Shown here piece by piece: positions 1 to 6,558 of a DNA stretch of 10,000 bases. The DNA comes from Chromera velia (Eukaryota > Sar > Chromeraceae). The notes below the pieces were generated by a model. That model searched no databases, was not told where the DNA came from, and saw only the letters and a program-made list of their open reading frames with translations. Each line of letters starts with the position of its first letter. Position 1 is the first letter of the stretch. Both the position numbers and the translations under genes were made by a program. The stretch lies in the NCBI GenBank assembly GCA_018398765.1, contig JAHBMJ010003012.1, positions 1 to 10,000 of the forward strand. Direction: 5' to 3'.

Positions 1-160
1 TCCTGCCCCCCTACCTCCCGGCCTCCCTCCCTCCCTTCACCCGAAGTCCGCTCCAGCCCCCACCCCTCTCTTCCTGTCTTTGTCTCTCTGTTTTGTCTCT
101 TTATCTTTATCTCTCTGTCTTTAAATTCTCTCTCTTTCTCATTTTGTTTCTCTTCTTCAG
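1..160 (+). other. Pyrimidine-rich intron tail of an upstream plus-strand gene
   Basis: The stretch is almost entirely C and T on the plus strand, with repeated TCTCTCTGTCTTT-like runs, and it ends in TTCTCTTCTTCAG. This is the same composition and acceptor type as the introns of the transposase-like gene further on. I infer the 3' part of an intron belonging to a plus-strand gene that starts outside the window. A plain intergenic pyrimidine tract remains possible. Confidence 0.4.
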
Positions 161-252
161 GCCTGCAGGAGAATTTCTTTAACTTGCTCCCTTTTGAGCG
201 ATATAAAAATTTGAGCCAGGTTTTTGACTCCCAAGTTTGTCTTGCTGACTAG
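161..252 (+). CDS. Possible terminal exon fragment of an upstream gene
   Basis: After the acceptor at 160, one frame (first full codon at 163) is open for 29 codons to a TAG at 250-252. The peptide begins LQENFFNLLPFERYKN and has ordinary soluble-protein composition. Past that TAG the same frame stays open for a further dozen codons to another TAG near 296, so this exon may also carry a disabling stop. I recognise no family. The support is a good acceptor plus a short open frame, so it could be non-coding. Confidence 0.25.
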
Positions 253-861
253 GTTGATGATCGCCGGGTTCCTGCACAAACTTTTAGTACCAAGTAGATG
301 AAGACTTCAATTGCTCAGAGACCAAGCAATTAAACTTAGGTCTGAACCAGTCTAAGGCCTTGAGCACCTGGATTGCAGATCCGTGCAGCCGCTTTCAGTC
401 GTTAAGTTAAGAGTCCTTTGATAGTGTAACTGTTGAGCTCTTGTCATACTTTATGAGGGCTAGAGAGGTAAGAAAGTGAATATGCAAAACTTGTATATCG
501 CCCATGGTAGAACACTATCATACAGTTACTAAATATCGCAGTAAACCAGATATCCGATATTTTAAAACATCGTTTACATTAAATATCGCGATATTACCGA
601 TATACGATATAGATGGAATTTAATATCGCGATATTGGCGATATATGGCGATATTTAACAATATCGCATATCGGTACAAATATCGGGGTGATATTTGTATG
701 ATATTAGCGATATCAGGGTATCGCGATATCACTCTAACCCATAGATGTTTTTCAGTCCTCATAGCCCAGAGCTCCGTTTGCCGAACCAGTTTTCGCGTTT
801 TGGTCGTTTTGCACTCTTTGGCATACTGAGAATCTCCCGTTTTTTTTTCTTTTAATATGAT
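253..861. other. Non-coding stretch, no gene seen
   Basis: I see no convincing open frame on either strand. The right half holds the CGATAT/ATATCG palindrome cluster, described separately. Around 419-432 and 511-528 there are loosely inverted pieces (GATAGTG against CACTATC, GTAACTG against CAGTTAC), too imperfect to call a structure. The stretch ends in a T-run (840-855) just before the first coding-like codons at 862. Confidence 0.5.
528..730. repeat. Cluster of CGATAT/ATATCG palindromic motifs
   Basis: CGATAT or its complement ATATCG occurs about fifteen times in roughly 200 bases. Perfect inverted cores such as AATATCGCGATATT appear twice, and TATCGCGATATC appears near 719-730. Spacing is irregular, so this is not a simple tandem array, and the palindromes could form many competing hairpins. 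It sits just upstream of the transposase-like gene and might be a terminal or subterminal repeat zone of that element, a protein-binding array, or a local satellite. Translations of it read as repeated Tyr-Arg-Ile peptides, an artefact of the motif. Confidence 0.75.
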
Positions 862-1128
862 ATGGGCAGAACAGACGAGAAAACCGACCCCGAATGGGAG
901 ATAGAGATGCTGGAATTTGCTGATAAAGGGGGGAAGCCCTGGAAAAGGTACCCCACCGGATAAAAGTGGAAAGAGGTCCTGGAAAAACAAATCTAGGTCT
1001 GCCCGAACTGGAAGAGATGGCAGGCACAAACGTTTTCGAGCAGGCTACTAAGGCCATGTACTTGTAACTGGTGTCTAAAAGAGCAGCTACGAGAGTAGAA
1101 AGAAGGGAAACCTCCGAAACATAGACCA
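862..1128 (+). pseudogene. Coding-like remnants upstream of exon 1, in two frames
   Basis: An ATG at 862 opens 33 codons (starting MGRTDEKTDPEWEIEM) that run to a TAA at 961. An overlapping frame is open from 927 to a TAA at 1065-1067, with a peptide containing LGLPELEEMAGTNVFEQATK. It then continues coding-like (LVSKRAATRVERRE) to a TAG at 1122. The exon 1 frame takes over at about 1099. The composition (charged, few low-complexity runs) suggests the former 5' coding part of the transposase-like gene, broken by stops and shifts. An unspotted intron or a transcribed leader are alternatives. I recognise no domain. Confidence 0.3.
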
Positions 1129-1683
1129 ATGGATGCAGGAAGAGCAGCATACCGAAGGAAAAAACAACGCGACTCGCAGCAGCAGCCGCAGCAGCGGCAG
1201 CAGCAGCCTAAGGCAAAGGCGAAAACCCTTCTCACTCGTCACAAAGGCCAACAACGTCTAAATTTTTAGCTAAAGAAAAAGGTTATACAAGAAGCCGATA
1301 CTGATGATAAACAACAATCCACAGGTGATTTAGAAGGTGATCAGCATACCAGGTTGGCTCTTGTCTCTGCCTCAGCCTCTGCTTCCAGCTCGGCTGTTGT
1401 CTCTGCTTCGGCAGCTTCTTCTAGTGCCACCTCCCCAGTACCGGGCCCCCCTCCTCTAGTGCTACCTCGAGAAAGAGGCTTCGACACCAGTCTTTTTATA
1501 GGATGCAGCCGCAGTCAAGCAGAGTGGATGGTCCAAAGACTAAAAGAAATGCAGAAAAAGTCTTTCAGTGATTTTATTGGGTGGTTAGAGCCAAAGAAAC
1601 CAACGGCAAGCACCTTCTCGAACCCCCGGGACTTTAAATATGTTCGTAGGGTGTTCTTCTTTGCGTCAGACAAGGACCCTATG
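1129..1683 (+). CDS. Exon 1: low-complexity N-terminus and start of the conserved region
   Basis: The frame runs from ATG 1129 to the donor GTGAGT at 1684. Residues 1-35 are basic, with a CAG-encoded Gln tract (CAG/CCG/CGG triplets at 1174-1209). A TAG at 1267 interrupts the frame after about 46 codons. Residues 75-110 form an Ala/Ser-rich linker followed by PVPGPPP. The folded part starts around residue 120 with RGFDTSLFIGCSRSQAEW and a YVRRVFFFASD segment. A downstream start past the TAG (for example the ATG at 1531 in this frame) would remove the N-terminus. The exon ends in phase 0 and joins exon 2 cleanly. Confidence 0.6.
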
Positions 1684-1828
1684 GTGAGTACTCTCTATTC
1701 TTGCCTTTTGATTTTCGCATAGTTTCTCCCGGGCTTTCTCCAGCTCTTCACAGCTCAAACCGTTCTCCCGAAACCGAGTATTTCACTCCCTTTTTCTTAT
1801 GCACGTTTCTAACTTTTTTTTTCTGCAG

Positions 1829-2219
1829 ACCTCGCCTTTCTTCCCAAATGGAATCCGGGTCTGTATCAAGCCCGGATATGAATACTTGGAGGGGGTCAAA
1901 ATGAATGGACACTGCCAGAAAGGCCCCCGCTTTGTTATTGGAGAAGAGGGGGATTTCGGTTTGTTAGGGATGAGATATCAGTGCAAGTCTTATGCTACCA
2001 TTTGGAACTCTCTGAATCAGGAGTGGCTGAACCGCCTTCGGGACGCGGTGCGGACATACGTCCCTGCAGTTCTAGATTTGAGGGAGCATAAGGATACATT
2101 TCTGGACAGAACGCTCTTTTCCAAAATACAGAACCTTTACTTGAGTGGGGGGGCATCGGCAGCTCACATTGCAGAAATCTTGGAGGCAACCAAGATCAAC
2201 CAATACCTGAGAGACCTAG
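1829..2219 (+). CDS. Exon 2: DUF6729-like N-terminal domain of the transposase relic
   Basis: The exon lies between the acceptor TTTTCTGCAG (ends 1828) and the donor GTGAGC (2220), with 130 uninterrupted codons leaving phase 1. The peptide has a short basic lead (GHCQKGPRFVIGE), then GMRYQCKSYATIWNSL, a long helical stretch with a PAVLDLREHKDTFLDR segment, and a helix ending in NQYLRDL. In related proteins I recall a C-x-x-C then Trp motif, followed by 'FPA.LT.R..ID' and a helical pair. Here the pattern is kept but only one Cys of the pair remains. This is the exon that most suggests the DUF6729 type, though its match is diffuse. Confidence 0.65.
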
Positions 2220-2388
2220 GTGAGCGATTTCTTTTCTAACCATCGTTCCATTGTCGTCCCCCTCTCTTCGGCTCAGATTTTTTTTTCTCCCGCTCACTCG
2301 TACTGGCAATGTTTCTCTCTCTGTCGCCATCTGCTTTTGCCCTTGCATCACTGGCTTTCTGGCTTGTGTGTTGTCTTTGTCTCTGCAG

Positions 2389-2806
2389 AGAGGTACATTC
2401 GTCACATTTAGCTCTTCAAGGCAAGTGCCCTGATTCCGGCGCATCTAAAGGAAGGGTCGTTCCCAACGTTTCCTGACATCGTCTTTTGTGAGTAAGGAGG
2501 CGATAGGAGGAGAAACGAGGAGAGCTATGGTGCGCTCAAGTTGTCTCCGGAGACGATTTGAGACAACTTTTCACATTAGTTTGGGAGCGTTTCCCCCCTG
2601 GTATACAAAACCTTTGGCAGAGTAGTTGGAGAGTACTTAAAATTTGATCACTTCAAATTCACCCCATTAGCGAACGCGGGGGTGAATCCTCATTATGCAT
2701 CCTTTATAAACTTGGCGAACAAGATCGTCAAGTATACTCTCTTTCACTTTTAGGCAACAAGTCTTCTCCTTTCTATAGTGAAACAAGTGAGACAGCGATA
2801 CGACGA
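2389..2806 (+). CDS. Exon 3: start of the RNase H-like core, first candidate catalytic Asp
   Basis: The acceptor CTCTGCAG ends at 2388 and the donor GTCAGT is at 2807. The frame continues exon 2 in phase 1 and leaves in phase 2. It contains EGSFPTFPDIVF, then a more eroded stretch, then GEYLKFDHFKFTPLAN (Asp codon 2646-2648). Next comes ASFINLANKIVKYTLF followed by TSLLLSIVKQVRQRYD, which is the beta-beta-beta-helix pattern expected of a DDE core. It carries five stops (2409 TAG, 2493 TAA, 2559 TGA, 2577 TAG, 2751 TAG), the densest group in the gene. The TAA at 2493 lies inside a GTGAGTAAGG sequence that would also make a good donor, so an alternative exon end at 2487 is possible. Confidence 0.55.
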
Positions 2807-3230
2807 GTCAGTTGATATCGTTTAATTCAGTCGGTCATGCTTTTGTCATTTTGTTTCTTTCGTCGTCTCAAGTTTTTTTTGTTCCACGTTTGTACATTTT
2901 GTCTTCCTATTTGTGTTGTGTGTTCTTTCATCATTTCTATTATTTCGTCGTTTTGTCTCTTTCATCGTTTTGTGGTCTTTTTGTTCCATGTTTGTACATT
3001 TTCTTTTCCTATTTATGTTGTGTGTTCTTTCATCATTTCTATTGTTTCATCATTTTATCTCTTTCATCGTTTCATGTTTTTTTGTTCCACATTTGTAGAT
3101 TTTCTCTTCCTATCTGCATTCTTTTGTTGTTTCCTCTCTTTCGTCGTCTCATCTTTTTCTCTTTTACATTTGTGCATTTTCTTTTCTTCATACAGCTTTT
3201 CTCTATTTCTCCCCTTTTTTCTCTTTACAG
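2807..3230 (+). repeat. Intron 3 with a ~102-bp tandem repeat
   Basis: The intron runs from GTCAGT to CTTTACAG. Inside it, about 3.5 copies of a T/C-rich unit occupy roughly 2838-3200. The landmark GTTCCA[C/T]-TTTGTA starts at 2881, 2983 and 3084, so the period is 102 then 101, followed by a shortened last copy. Other landmarks (CTATTTGTGTTGTGTGTTCTTTCATCATTTC) recur with the same spacing. Because 102 is a multiple of three, the array stays open in all three forward frames and gives Phe/Ser/Val-rich open frames. Those are not proteins. Confidence 0.8.
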
Positions 3231-3581
3231 TCTGAACGCACCACTCCCAAAAACATGCGGGATTGACAAGGACTGCTATCAGGGCAGGAGACTGAAGGAA
3301 GGGGAGGTTTAGACGTCTGCAATAATTAAGATACTGAAGACTCTGAGTCCCGAGCTAATCGCCTACCTCGATGAGTGCCATTGGATGTTCAGGTGGGAGG
3401 ACGCCCTGACGAACTCTAGACATCAGAGAGCGCCTTTCTTCTGGAAGTCGTTGTCGAGGGCCATCAGTAGGTGGTGCCTCTTAGACTACCAGGAGCTGAT
3501 TGGGGCGGTAACTAAAGCATGGGAGTGCTTAGTCAAAGAAGCATGGTCCATCATTGCCGTGAGAAGATGGATGCTCTTCCG
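3231..3581 (+). CDS. Exon 4: second candidate catalytic Asp and LDxxHWM motif
   Basis: The junction with exon 3 makes a Asp codon across the splice (GA+T) and gives RYDDLNAPLPKTCGIDKDC. In the relatives I recall, an 'RY...g..P....VDRDCC' segment occupies this place, so GIDKDC (Asp codon 3265-3267) is the candidate second catalytic Asp. Further on, AYLDECHWMFRWEDALT matches the pattern LDxWHFMRR, and RAPFFWKSLSRAISRW matches the following helical segment. One stop is present, TAG at 3310. The exon ends in phase 2 at the donor GTCAGC (3582), which fuses correctly to exon 5. Confidence 0.65.
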
Positions 3582-3780
3582 GTCAGCGTTCCTTTTTTTC
3601 TTTATTTTTTTATCTCCTGTTTTTTCCTTTCTTTGAGAATCTCTCTGTCTCTGTCGTTTGTCCTCCGTTTCTATCAGTCATTTTTTTCTTGTTGTTTTTG
3701 TATTTGCGACAATTCTGTGTAATACTATATGTGTGTATGTGTGTGTATGTCTGTATGTATGTATGTGTGTATCTGTGCAG
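3582..3780 (+). other. Intron 4 with a GTAT/GTGT microsatellite
   Basis: The intron goes from GTCAGC to TCTGTGCAG and is rich in T. At about 3729-3772 there is an imperfect (GTGT)(GTAT) microsatellite directly before the acceptor, in the place of the usual polypyrimidine tract. The phases on both sides support the boundaries. Confidence 0.65.
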
Positions 3781-4048
3781 GTTTGTCCGTTGGTATCTTC
3801 ACGGGCCGATCCGCATGGAGAGGGAGATTCGTGCCTGGATTGTAGAAATGGGAAAAGTTACCGCGGATGATGAGACACCTTTTCTCAACACGAAGGCGAC
3901 CGCAATCATAGAGAATCAGCTTGTACATGTCTTCAACGGCTGCCTAACTACAGCCGAGAAGTTTGACCTACATGTGAAGGGGCAGAAAGCAAGGCTGAGG
4001 GCAAAGGGTCCCAATGGGACAGTCAGGTTCTCCAAGCGTGAACTGCAG
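3781..4048 (+). CDS. Exon 5: helical insert of the DDE core
   Basis: 89 codons with no stop. After the splice-built Arg codon, the peptide reads FVRWYLHGPIRMEREI, then TPFLNTKATAIIENQL, then HVFNGCLTTAEKF. Relatives have an equivalent 'LF..k....e....H...GCLsDP' element between the second Asp and the Glu motif. The rest is basic (KGQKARLRAKGPNG). It ends at ELQ|GTCAGG in phase 0. A second possible donor 8 bases later (CAG|GTACTT) would change the phase, so I prefer 4048. Confidence 0.65.
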
Positions 4049-4262
4049 GTCAGGTACTTCTTTTCACTTCTTTTTCTCCCATCGATCCGGCGCCGTCCAG
4101 TGTGACACCCATTAGTAAAACTCTTTTCATTGCATATTTTGATTTCTTGTTGGCCTGTTTTTTTTTTTCCCTCCATTTTTCATCGTATGTTTGTCTCTTT
4201 GTCGTTTTGTTTTTTCTAGACAGTCCGTGGTTTTGTCATTTCTTCTTTCTTTTGTCGTTTAG
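4049..4262 (+). other. Intron 5, pyrimidine-rich
   Basis: GTCAGG to GTCGTTTAG, T-rich, with TTTGTCGTTTTG motifs of the kind also seen in introns 3 and 8. An alternative acceptor, CACTGCAG at 4283, keeps the same phase and would drop seven residues from exon 6. Confidence 0.6.
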
Positions 4263-5211
4263 GGACCGTGGATGGCACTGCAGGTGTAGAAGTCCGGGAA
4301 GGGAAACAGCCCTCTAGAGGGCTTTCATAGGATTGCACAGGCATGTTTTCATGAGCCGACAATCAGGGACAGGATAGAAGAAGGCGTTTTGGCGATGAAC
4401 GCGTTCCGAAACAATCAGTGACGGGCCGATGATCGGGAGGCAGAGTGCATTCGGGTAGGAGTAGATCTCGCGCTTGTTGAAAGGACAGGAGAGAAACACA
4501 AGAAGGTTTTTGGGGATCGGGGAGTGTATGGAGAGACGCTTACTAAGATTTTAAAGGAAAACACTGTAGAAAAAGAGACGTTTAGCCTTACATATGGGAA
4601 CGAAGTCCTTGAGAAGATGATGGATGAGATAGAGGTTGAGATGGAAGGGGGAGGGGGGGACCTCACAGATCTGACAGACGCTTTGCGATTTGACCTCATC
4701 GCTGTAGAGGGAGAAACAGATATGCTTCAGGAGGAGAGTGTAGAGTTTGCAGAAGAGCTTCAGTTTCTACCGTTGAGCAGAGAGGGGGGTATTCAGTATG
4801 GTAACTCACCGCCCAAAAAGAAGGGGGGGATCGCTGTGAATGTGTGTCCTTCTCAGAGCATCGACATGAGGAAGTGGGTGTTAGAGATTCAGAACGATCT
4901 GTCTTCACGTCGACCGGAAGAGGCAGCCGGAGCAACCCCCAAGAGAATCTTTAAAGTGTACAGGGAGACTTTTGAGTCTTATATCAACAGAAGGCTACTG
5001 CTCCAACCCACATCGATTACGTTAATTCAGAAATTCTTGCAAAAAGAAGCTTGGCGGGGAGCAGCAGCGCAGGCTATTCCCGAGGTGGGGAAGAGGGGGA
5101 TGCACTTTGTTGGACATGAGCCTGACCAGATGACGAGTGCCTACAAGAACGGAAGGGAGGGTTAGGACGGTCGCGGAGATGCAATGGGGACTCAGATTCT
5201 TGCCGACATTG
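4263..5211 (+). CDS. Exon 6: candidate catalytic Glu (GNSPLEGFH) and acidic region
   Basis: This is the longest exon. It opens GPWMALQV, then TAG (4287), then KSGKGNSPLEGFHRIAQ. The Glu codon 4317-4319 fits the Glu of the 'YRC.RGT..LEGFH' motif of the family. The TAG falls where those relatives usually have Tyr. After a helical stretch (IEEGVLAMNAFRNNQ) comes TGA at 4419, then RADDREAECIRVGVDL. Residues from about 4590 on are acidic (EVEMEGGGGDLTDLTD), followed by mixed polar sequence with ESYINRRLLLQPTSIT and QKFLQKEAWRGAAAQAI. A TAG at 5163 lies 16 codons before the strong donor GTAAGT (5212). The open part alone spans 213 codons from the Met at 4524. Confidence 0.65.
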
Positions 5212-5258
5212 GTAAGTTGATTAAATTTTCTCCCTCATTGCTTCCTCTTCCTCTCTAG

Positions 5259-5295
5259 GCATTGCCCCTGCATCGTGAATGCTGGTCGACCGTCG
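5259..5295 (+). CDS. Exon 7: 37-nt micro-exon (proposed)
   Basis: This small exon is inferred from phase. Exon 6 ends in phase 1 and exon 8 must enter in phase 2, so the two cannot be joined directly. A segment between the acceptor CCTCTCTAG (ends 5258) and the donor GTTTTG (5296) converts the phase correctly. It would encode GIAPAS, a TGA (5276), then MLVDR. The donor is weak. A different, unseen splice choice could replace this exon. Confidence 0.35.
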
Positions 5296-5453
5296 GTTTT
5301 GTTTGTATCGTTTCTTTCTTACTTCATCGTTTTGAGCTTTCTGTGGTCGTCTGTTGTGCCTTGATGTGTTTCCACATCAGCTCATTTTTAATTGAAGTGT
5401 TCTTTGTTTTTTTGATTTTTACGTACGGGTTTTTGAGATCAGTTAAGGACTAG
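5296..5453 (+). other. Intron 7
   Basis: T-rich, with TTTCTTTCTTACTTCATCGTTTTGAG near the start. It ends at TTAAGGACTAG. The acceptor lacks a close pyrimidine tract. It was chosen over AG at 5442 because only 5453 gives the phase that keeps exon 8 open. Confidence 0.4.
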
Positions 5454-5596
5454 GAGGAGCATGACGCTTGGTGTCCTCGCTGATGAAGAACCATTCGATG
5501 AGACGCGTGCTGCAGCCTCTGCTGCATCTTTGAGAGACGTTCGGGCTGGGCTCGATTTGCTAGCATTCGGTAGTGGCGCGATCCTGCAACTTGAAG
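5454..5596 (+). CDS. Exon 8: Ala-rich segment of the transposase relic
   Basis: 47 codons: RSMTLGVLADEEPFDETR, then AAASAASLRDVRAGLDLLAFGS, ending at LEG across the splice site. The segment DVRAGLDLLAF resembles VLQAGVDCLPLL in exon 9, so exons 8 and 9 may be a small internal duplication. No stops. The donor is GTGATT at 5597 in phase 1. No recognised domain. If the upstream exons are dead, the ATG at 5461 is only an internal Met. Confidence 0.5.
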
Positions 5597-6203
5597 GTGA
5601 TTCATCTATTGTCACCTCATTTCTCCATCGTGTTTCTATGTCCATCGTTTGTTTGTCTTCATCCCATTCGCCCATCGTTTTCTCTCTCTGTCGTTTTCTG
5701 TGTCCGTCGTGTCTCTGTGTCCGTCGTTTGTTTGTCTTTATCCCATTCGCCTGTTGTTTTCTCTCTCTGTCATTTTCTGCGTTCGTCGTGTTTCTGTGTC
5801 CGTCGTTTGTTTGTCTTCATCCTGTTTGCCCGTCGTTTTCTCTCTCTGTTGTTTTTTGCATCCGTCGTGTTTCTGTGTCTGTTATTTATATGCCTTCATC
5901 CTGTTCGTCCGTCGTTTTCTCTCTTTGTCATTTTCTGCGTCCGTCATGTTTCTGTGTCCATCGTTTGTATGCTTTCATCCCGTTTGCCCGTCGTTTTCTC
6001 TCTCTATCGTTTTCTGCGTCCGTCGTGTTTCTGTGTCCATCGTTTGTTTGCCTTCATCCCGTTCGTCCATCGTTTTCTCTCTCTGTTGTTTTCTGCATCC
6101 ATCGTGTTTTTGTGTCTGTCGTTTGTTTGCTTTCATCCCGTTCGTCCGTCGTTTTCTCTCTCTGTCGTTTCTGCGTCCGTCATGTTTCTTTTTCACTACG
6201 CAG
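5597..6203 (+). repeat. Intron 8 carrying an exact-period 79-bp minisatellite (about 7 copies)
   Basis: The landmark TCTCTCT[C/A/T]TG starts at 5681, 5760, 5839, 5918, 5997, 6076 and 6155. Every step is exactly 79 bases, and the array spans roughly 5625-6190. Units differ only by scattered, mostly C/T, substitutions. Each unit contains several related CCGTCGT-plus-pyrimidine sub-blocks, suggesting growth from a shorter motif. The intron boundaries (GTGATT, CACTACGCAG) keep phase 1 on both sides. Because 79 is not a multiple of three, the same peptide (F-V-C-L-H-P-like) appears in all three forward frames. The long open frames here are therefore repeat artefacts, not genes. Confidence 0.92.
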
Positions 6204-6284
6204 GTAGCTCTGGTGCCTCTTCTGACGATCGATTCGTTGCACAACGGGTACTCCAGGCAGGTGTTGACTGCCTGCCGCTGTTAG
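6204..6284 (+). CDS. Exon 9: short segment of the transposase relic
   Basis: 27 codons, SSGASSDDRFVAQRVLQAGV then DCLPLL, between the acceptor CTACGCAG and the donor GTCAGT (6285). Phase 1 at both ends matches exon 8 and exon 10. It resembles the end of exon 8. No known domain. Confidence 0.5.
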   Translation, partial: VALVPLLTIDSLHNGYSRQVLTACRC

Positions 6285-6558
6285 GTCAGTCCCTTTTCAG
6301 TTTTTTTTATCTGTATCAATCGCGTACCTTCTCTCATGTTATGCACAGAAGTATGCAGTTCTTTGCCCCCACGTACATACATTCTATGTTCATTACATCA
6401 AACTCTTTTTTAAAACTCCTGGTGTAAACTCAATTTCTGAAACCTGATTCAATTTAGTTTGAATGATATTCAGATGGAAAGACTGAAGTCATTATGATTG
6501 AGTCAGACGTCGGGTCTTTTCCTCCTTTTATAACTCAAGAGAGGGCCTCCTCAAACAG
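6285..6558 (+). other. Intron 9
   Basis: GTCAGT to CCTCAAACAG. Less pyrimidine-biased than the other introns, with an AT-rich middle. It was chosen because it joins TTA-G to TG-GCC-GCA in frame and connects to the long open exon 10. Confidence 0.5.

Noticed and set aside
574-1150. Minus-strand open frames of 151 and 132 codons
   Set aside because: The first takes its C-terminus from the ATATCG palindromes (Tyr-Arg-Ile runs). Both oppose coding-like plus-strand sequence and show no domain.
2812-3235. Phe/Ser/Val-rich open frames that look like a membrane protein
   Set aside because: Produced by the 102-bp T/C-rich intron repeat. Good splice sites with matching phases flank it.
5461-6427. Three overlapping long forward open frames (up to 284 codons) rich in Phe, Ser, Val and Cys
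   Set aside because: They repeat the same peptide in all three frames because of the 79-bp minisatellite. Only the short pieces outside the repeat (5454-5596, 6204-6284) behave as exons.
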